Source of the DNA: JAWVZB01 sp033722375
Lineage (GTDB): Bacteria > Actinomycetota > Nitriliruptoria > Nitriliruptorales > Nitriliruptoraceae
NCBI GenBank assembly: GCA_033722375.1
Contig: JAWVZB010000045.1
Span: 1 to 25,215 of the forward strand
Length of the DNA stretch: 25,215 nt
Reading direction: 5' to 3'
In this document: piece after piece, positions 22,724 through 25,215 of the stretch
Numbering within the stretch: position 1 is the first letter of the stretch
How the letters are laid out: each line of letters begins with the position of its first letter
The notes under the pieces: generated by a model
The model's input: only the letters and a program-made list of their open reading frames with translations
Told to the model about the DNA's origin: nothing
Database searches by the model: none
Made by a program: the position numbers and the translations under genes

Positions 22724-23131
22724 GTGTCAGACCCTGCCCAGGAACCCACCCGCGAGGAGCTCTTCGCGAAGGCTCGGGACAACGCCGCCAAGATGGGGAT
22801 CCCGGGTGTCTCCCGCCACGTACTCCTGTGCACGACCGGCTGTTGTGGTGATGGCGAAGAGACCGCCAGACATCTGAGCAAGCGGCTCCGCGAGGAGGGG
22901 CTCGCGCGGAGCTCGGTCCACTTCAGCGAGGCCGACTGTCTGGGTGTCTGCACCGGCGGCCCGACCATGGTCGTCTACCCCGACGGCACCTGGTACGGCG
23001 ACGTCACGCCCGCGAACGCCGACCGGATCGTCGAGTCGCACCTCAAGCGGGGTGAGAAGGTCGACGACCTGATCACCGTCGAAGCCCCGCTCAGCGGCGC
23101 GGGGGATACGTCAGGGCAGCAGGACGGCTGA
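22724..23131 (+). CDS. Thioredoxin-fold (2Fe-2S) ferredoxin
   Basis: 135 aa. Cys36, Cys40/Cys41 (LLCTTGCCG), then Cys72 and Cys76 (DCLGVCTGGPTMVVYPDGTWY) match the thioredoxin-like 2Fe-2S ferredoxin family, related to the NuoE C-terminal domain. It carries single electrons in the cytoplasm; its partner is not shown, though the siroheme reductase 2.7 kb away needs a ferredoxin-type donor and complex I genes follow. GTG 22724 has AGGAG (22713-22717) 6 nt upstream. A TACCCT at 22666-22671 could be a -10 box, with no clear -35. Its last 21 nt overlap the 3' end of nuoN on the other strand. Confidence 0.92.
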   Translation: MSDPAQEPTREELFAKARDNAAKMGIPGVSRHVLLCTTGCCGDGEETARHLSKRLREEGLARSSVHFSEADCLGVCTGGPTMVVYPDGTWYGDVTPANADRIVESHLKRGEKVDDLITVEAPLSGAGDTSGQQDG

Positions 23132-24523
23132 CGTCAGTGGTTCGAGGACCAGCGCCGCGCCGAGGCCCAGCGCGACCACGGCGACCGTTGCGACCGTGAC
23201 CGAGGACGCCGCCCACCGTCCAAGCACCGGCACCCGGCCGGGAGCCGGCTGGAGGTAGGCGGGCCCGATCACCCGCAGGTAGTAGAACAGCGAGACGACC
23301 GTGTTGACGACGGCGGCCACCGCGAGCCAGCCGTAGCCCGCGTCGATCGTGGCGGTGAACAGCTCGAGCTTGGCGACGAAGCCGGCCAGCGGCGGGATGC
23401 CGACGAGCGACAGCAGCGCGACCGCCATCGCCGCCGCGAGCCACGGGCGCTCGTGCGCCAGGCCGTAGTAGTCCTCGATCGCGGTGCGACCACGGAGTTC
23501 GACCACCACCCCGAACGCCGCGAGATTCGCGACCGCGTACGCGACGAGGAACGCCACCAGCGCGGGGATCGCATCGTCGCTGCGACCGATCGCGACCACG
23601 GCCATCAGGCCGTAGCCCGACTGCGACACCGACGACCACCCGAGCAGCCGGCGGACGTCCGTCTGCCACAGGGCGGCGAGGTTCCCGAGCGTCATCGTGA
23701 GCAGCGCCAGGACCGCGACCAGCGGCCGCCACCCCGCCTCACCCTCGGGAACGAGTGACAGGATCCGCATCAGGCCGACCAGCGCCCCGATCTTCGGCAC
23801 CACGGTGAGGAAGCCAGCCACCGGAGCCGGGGCGCCCTCGGCGACATCGGGCATCCACGCGTGTGCGGGGATCGCCCCGAGCTCGAAGGCCACACCGACG
23901 GCGATCATCGCCACCGCCGCGACGAGCGCCGGGGTCGACACGTCACCGCTCAACGCCGAGGCGATCTCGGTGTAACCGGTCGCCTTGGTGACGCCGAACA
24001 GCAGCACCACACCGGTGAGCAGCACAACGTTCGCGAGCCCGCCCACGAGGAAGAACTTCATCCCCGCCTCGACCGACGCCCCGGAGCCACGGTGGTAGGC
24101 CGCCAGGGTGTAGCCGGTCACGCTCGCGAGCAGGATCCCGACCACCAGCTCCATCGTGTCGGCGGCGCCTGCCATCAGCATCGCCCCGAGTGCCGACAGC
24201 AGCAGCACGGTGTAGTACTCGCCGTGGCGCGGATCGGAGCGGAACCACTCGGGGGACAAGAGCACGACCAGGGCGGTCGCGCCGAGGATCGTCAACCGTG
24301 CCGCGTTGGTCACGTCGTCGAGCGCCCAGGTGCCGTGCATGGTCACGAGCGGGGCGCCGTTGATCGCGACGTCGAGCGTGAAGATCGCCGCTGCCCCGAG
24401 CGTGACGAGGGTGAGCGGCGCGGCGAGCCACTGCCGCTCGCGCCCCGCGAACAGCACGGTCACGAGGACGATCGCCGCGCCGACGACGACCGCGATCTCC
24501 GGAACGACGTGCTCGATCGGCAT
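23111..24523 (-). CDS. nuoN: NADH-quinone oxidoreductase subunit N
   Basis: 470 aa, normal for NuoN, with about 14 membrane helices. Proton-channel motifs are present: MELVVGILLASVTGYTLAAY, the helix with conserved Lys (EAGMKFFLVGGLANVVLLTG), AHAWMPDVAEGAPAPVAGFL with VVPKIGALVGLMRI, and VRRLLGWSSVSQSGYGLMAV. SLVGIPPLAGFVAKLELF is also typical. It is an antiporter-like proton-pumping subunit in the membrane arm of complex I. ATG 24523 gives the usual N-terminus (MPIEHVVPEIAVVVG); GTG 24556, 1 nt after the nuoM stop, is an alternative. It is the last gene of the nuo operon on this strand, overlapping the convergent ferredoxin by 21 nt. Confidence 0.95.
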   Translation of the reverse strand: MPIEHVVPEIAVVVGAAIVLVTVLFAGRERQWLAAPLTLVTLGAAAIFTLDVAINGAPLVTMHGTWALDDVTNAARLTILGATALVVLLSPEWFRSDPRHGEYYTVLLLSALGAMLMAGAADTMELVVGILLASVTGYTLAAYHRGSGASVEAGMKFFLVGGLANVVLLTGVVLLFGVTKATGYTEIASALSGDVSTPALVAAVAMIAVGVAFELGAIPAHAWMPDVAEGAPAPVAGFLTVVPKIGALVGLMRILSLVPEGEAGWRPLVAVLALLTMTLGNLAALWQTDVRRLLGWSSVSQSGYGLMAVVAIGRSDDAIPALVAFLVAYAVANLAAFGVVVELRGRTAIEDYYGLAHERPWLAAAMAVALLSLVGIPPLAGFVAKLELFTATIDAGYGWLAVAAVVNTVVSLFYYLRVIGPAYLQPAPGRVPVLGRWAASSVTVATVAVVALGLGAALVLEPLTSAVLLP

Positions 24524-24557
24524 CAGCCGCCCGTCCGTCGCAGGTGCACGCGCCACA

Positions 24558-25215
24558 TCATCCGGTGCCGATCAGCCACGCGGTTCCGTCACGCACGACG
24601 TCCAGCAGCCACGCGGGCCACACGCCGATCACGATCGTGAGGGCGAGGAGCACGCCCAGTCCGACTGCTTCCCGCGGGACGAGGTCAGTGAGGTCGGACC
24701 AACGGTCAGGGAGCTCGCCCAGGAACACCTCCTGGAGGAGCTGGAGGAACAGCGCGGCCGTGATGAGCACGCCGAGCAGCCCGATGGCTGCCAGCACCGG
24801 GAACACCGAGAACGTGCCGACGAAGATCTGGAACTCGGCCACGAACCCGGCCAGCCCCGGCAGCCCGAGGCTGGCGAAGGCCGCGACGGTGGTGGCGGCA
24901 GTCAGCTGCGGGGTCTTCCCGGCGAGCCCTCCGTAGGCCCCGAGGTCGTACTCCTCGCCCCGCTGCCAGAACGACCCGGCGATGAGGAAGAGCGCCCCGG
25001 TGATCAGCCCGTGGGCGACCATCTCGACCGTCGCACCGCTGAGTGCGAGGTTGCGGGCCTCCTCCTCGCCACCGAGCAGCGCCCCGGCCGCGGCGATGCC
25101 GAGGACGGTGTAGCCCATGTGGTTGACCGAGGTGTAGGCGATCCGTCGTTTGAGGTGTCGCTGACCGAACGCCACCAGCGCCCCGTACACGATCGAGACC
25201 ACGGCGACGATCGCG
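24558..25215 (-). CDS. nuoM: NADH-quinone oxidoreductase subunit M (N-terminal part outside window)
   Basis: The frame is open to the window edge; about 219 codons of the C-terminal half are visible. SIVYGALVAFGQRHLKRRIAYTSVNHMGYTVLGI is the diagnostic NuoM stretch, with the conserved Lys of the proton channel in HLKRRIAY. MVAHGLITGALFLIAG and ASLGLPGLAGFVAEFQIFVGTF follow. It is a proton-pumping antiporter-like subunit of complex I. Order nuoM then nuoN is the standard end of a 14-gene nuo operon, so nuoL and the rest should lie beyond the right edge. Confidence 0.95.
   Translation of the reverse strand, partial: AIVAVVSIVYGALVAFGQRHLKRRIAYTSVNHMGYTVLGIAAAGALLGGEEEARNLALSGATVEMVAHGLITGALFLIAGSFWQRGEEYDLGAYGGLAGKTPQLTAATTVAAFASLGLPGLAGFVAEFQIFVGTFSVFPVLAAIGLLGVLITAALFLQLLQEVFLGELPDRWSDLTDLVPREAVGLGVLLALTIVIGVWPAWLLDVVRDGTAWLIGTG

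Noticed and set aside
1..25215. tRNA genes, CRISPR repeats, insertion sequences, integrases, toxin-antitoxin or phage-defence genes
   Set aside because: None was seen on either strand; the window reads as ordinary metabolic, transport and respiratory chromosome.

Overview
The window is about 25 kb of very GC-rich DNA (roughly 70% by eye) with dense, often overlapping genes, frequent GTG and some TTG starts, and F420-type and NirA-type enzymes. This points to a chromosomal segment of an actinobacterium. A deep-branching aerobic lineage such as Nitriliruptoria/Euzebya-like bacteria is a guess from gene content, not something the sequence proves. I see no tRNA, rRNA, CRISPR array, insertion sequence, integrase or phage gene.

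Left part (1-5196): a truncated TetR regulator is transcribed away from a berberine-bridge-type FAD oxidoreductase. A perfect 14-bp palindrome sits in the shared spacer. Then come four small or medium genes on the + strand: a DUF488/YeaO-like protein, a VOC (glyoxalase-fold) protein, a probable hotdog-type protein of unknown role, and a DUF3179 lipoprotein.

Lipid/branched-chain transport part (5295-16147): an AlkK/FadD-like acyl-CoA ligase, a nitroreductase and a solitary LivM permease form one overlapping + strand operon. It ends tail-to-tail against a - strand pair, a PucR-type regulator followed by an MFS carrier. Divergent from pucR is a complete branched-chain-amino-acid-type ABC transporter in the order livG-livF-livH-livM-binding protein, closed by a very clear intrinsic terminator. 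The second LivM is strikingly similar to the solitary one. The whole block therefore looks like uptake plus CoA activation of an organic acid or branched/aliphatic substrate under PucR control. The substrate cannot be read from the sequence.

Sulfur/nitrogen redox part (16258-20871): an odd ORF joins a response-regulator-like first dozen residues to the ATPase half of a NarX-type histidine kinase and looks like a remnant. On the - strand, a siroheme nitrite/sulfite reductase with a long C-terminal helical extension is translationally coupled (GTGA overlap) to a protein carrying a C-terminal rhodanese domain. A DoxX-family membrane protein lies divergently, with a structured 246-bp spacer between. 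Together they suggest assimilatory sulfite/nitrite reduction and sulfane-sulfur handling.

Right part (20989-25215): a two-domain DUF427 protein, an F420H2-dependent Ddn-like reductase, a tiny SHOCT membrane protein and a thioredoxin-fold 2Fe-2S ferredoxin. Last come the ends of a nuo (complex I) operon on the - strand: nuoN complete and nuoM cut by the window edge. No gene-free stretch exceeds 300 bases; the longest are 20017-20262, 16078-16257 and 10973-11152, and each is described.

The best leads for new biology are the RR/kinase chimera, the coupled reductase-rhodanese-DoxX module with its structured spacer, and the duplicated LivM placed in a CoA-ligase operon. None is proven novel from sequence alone.
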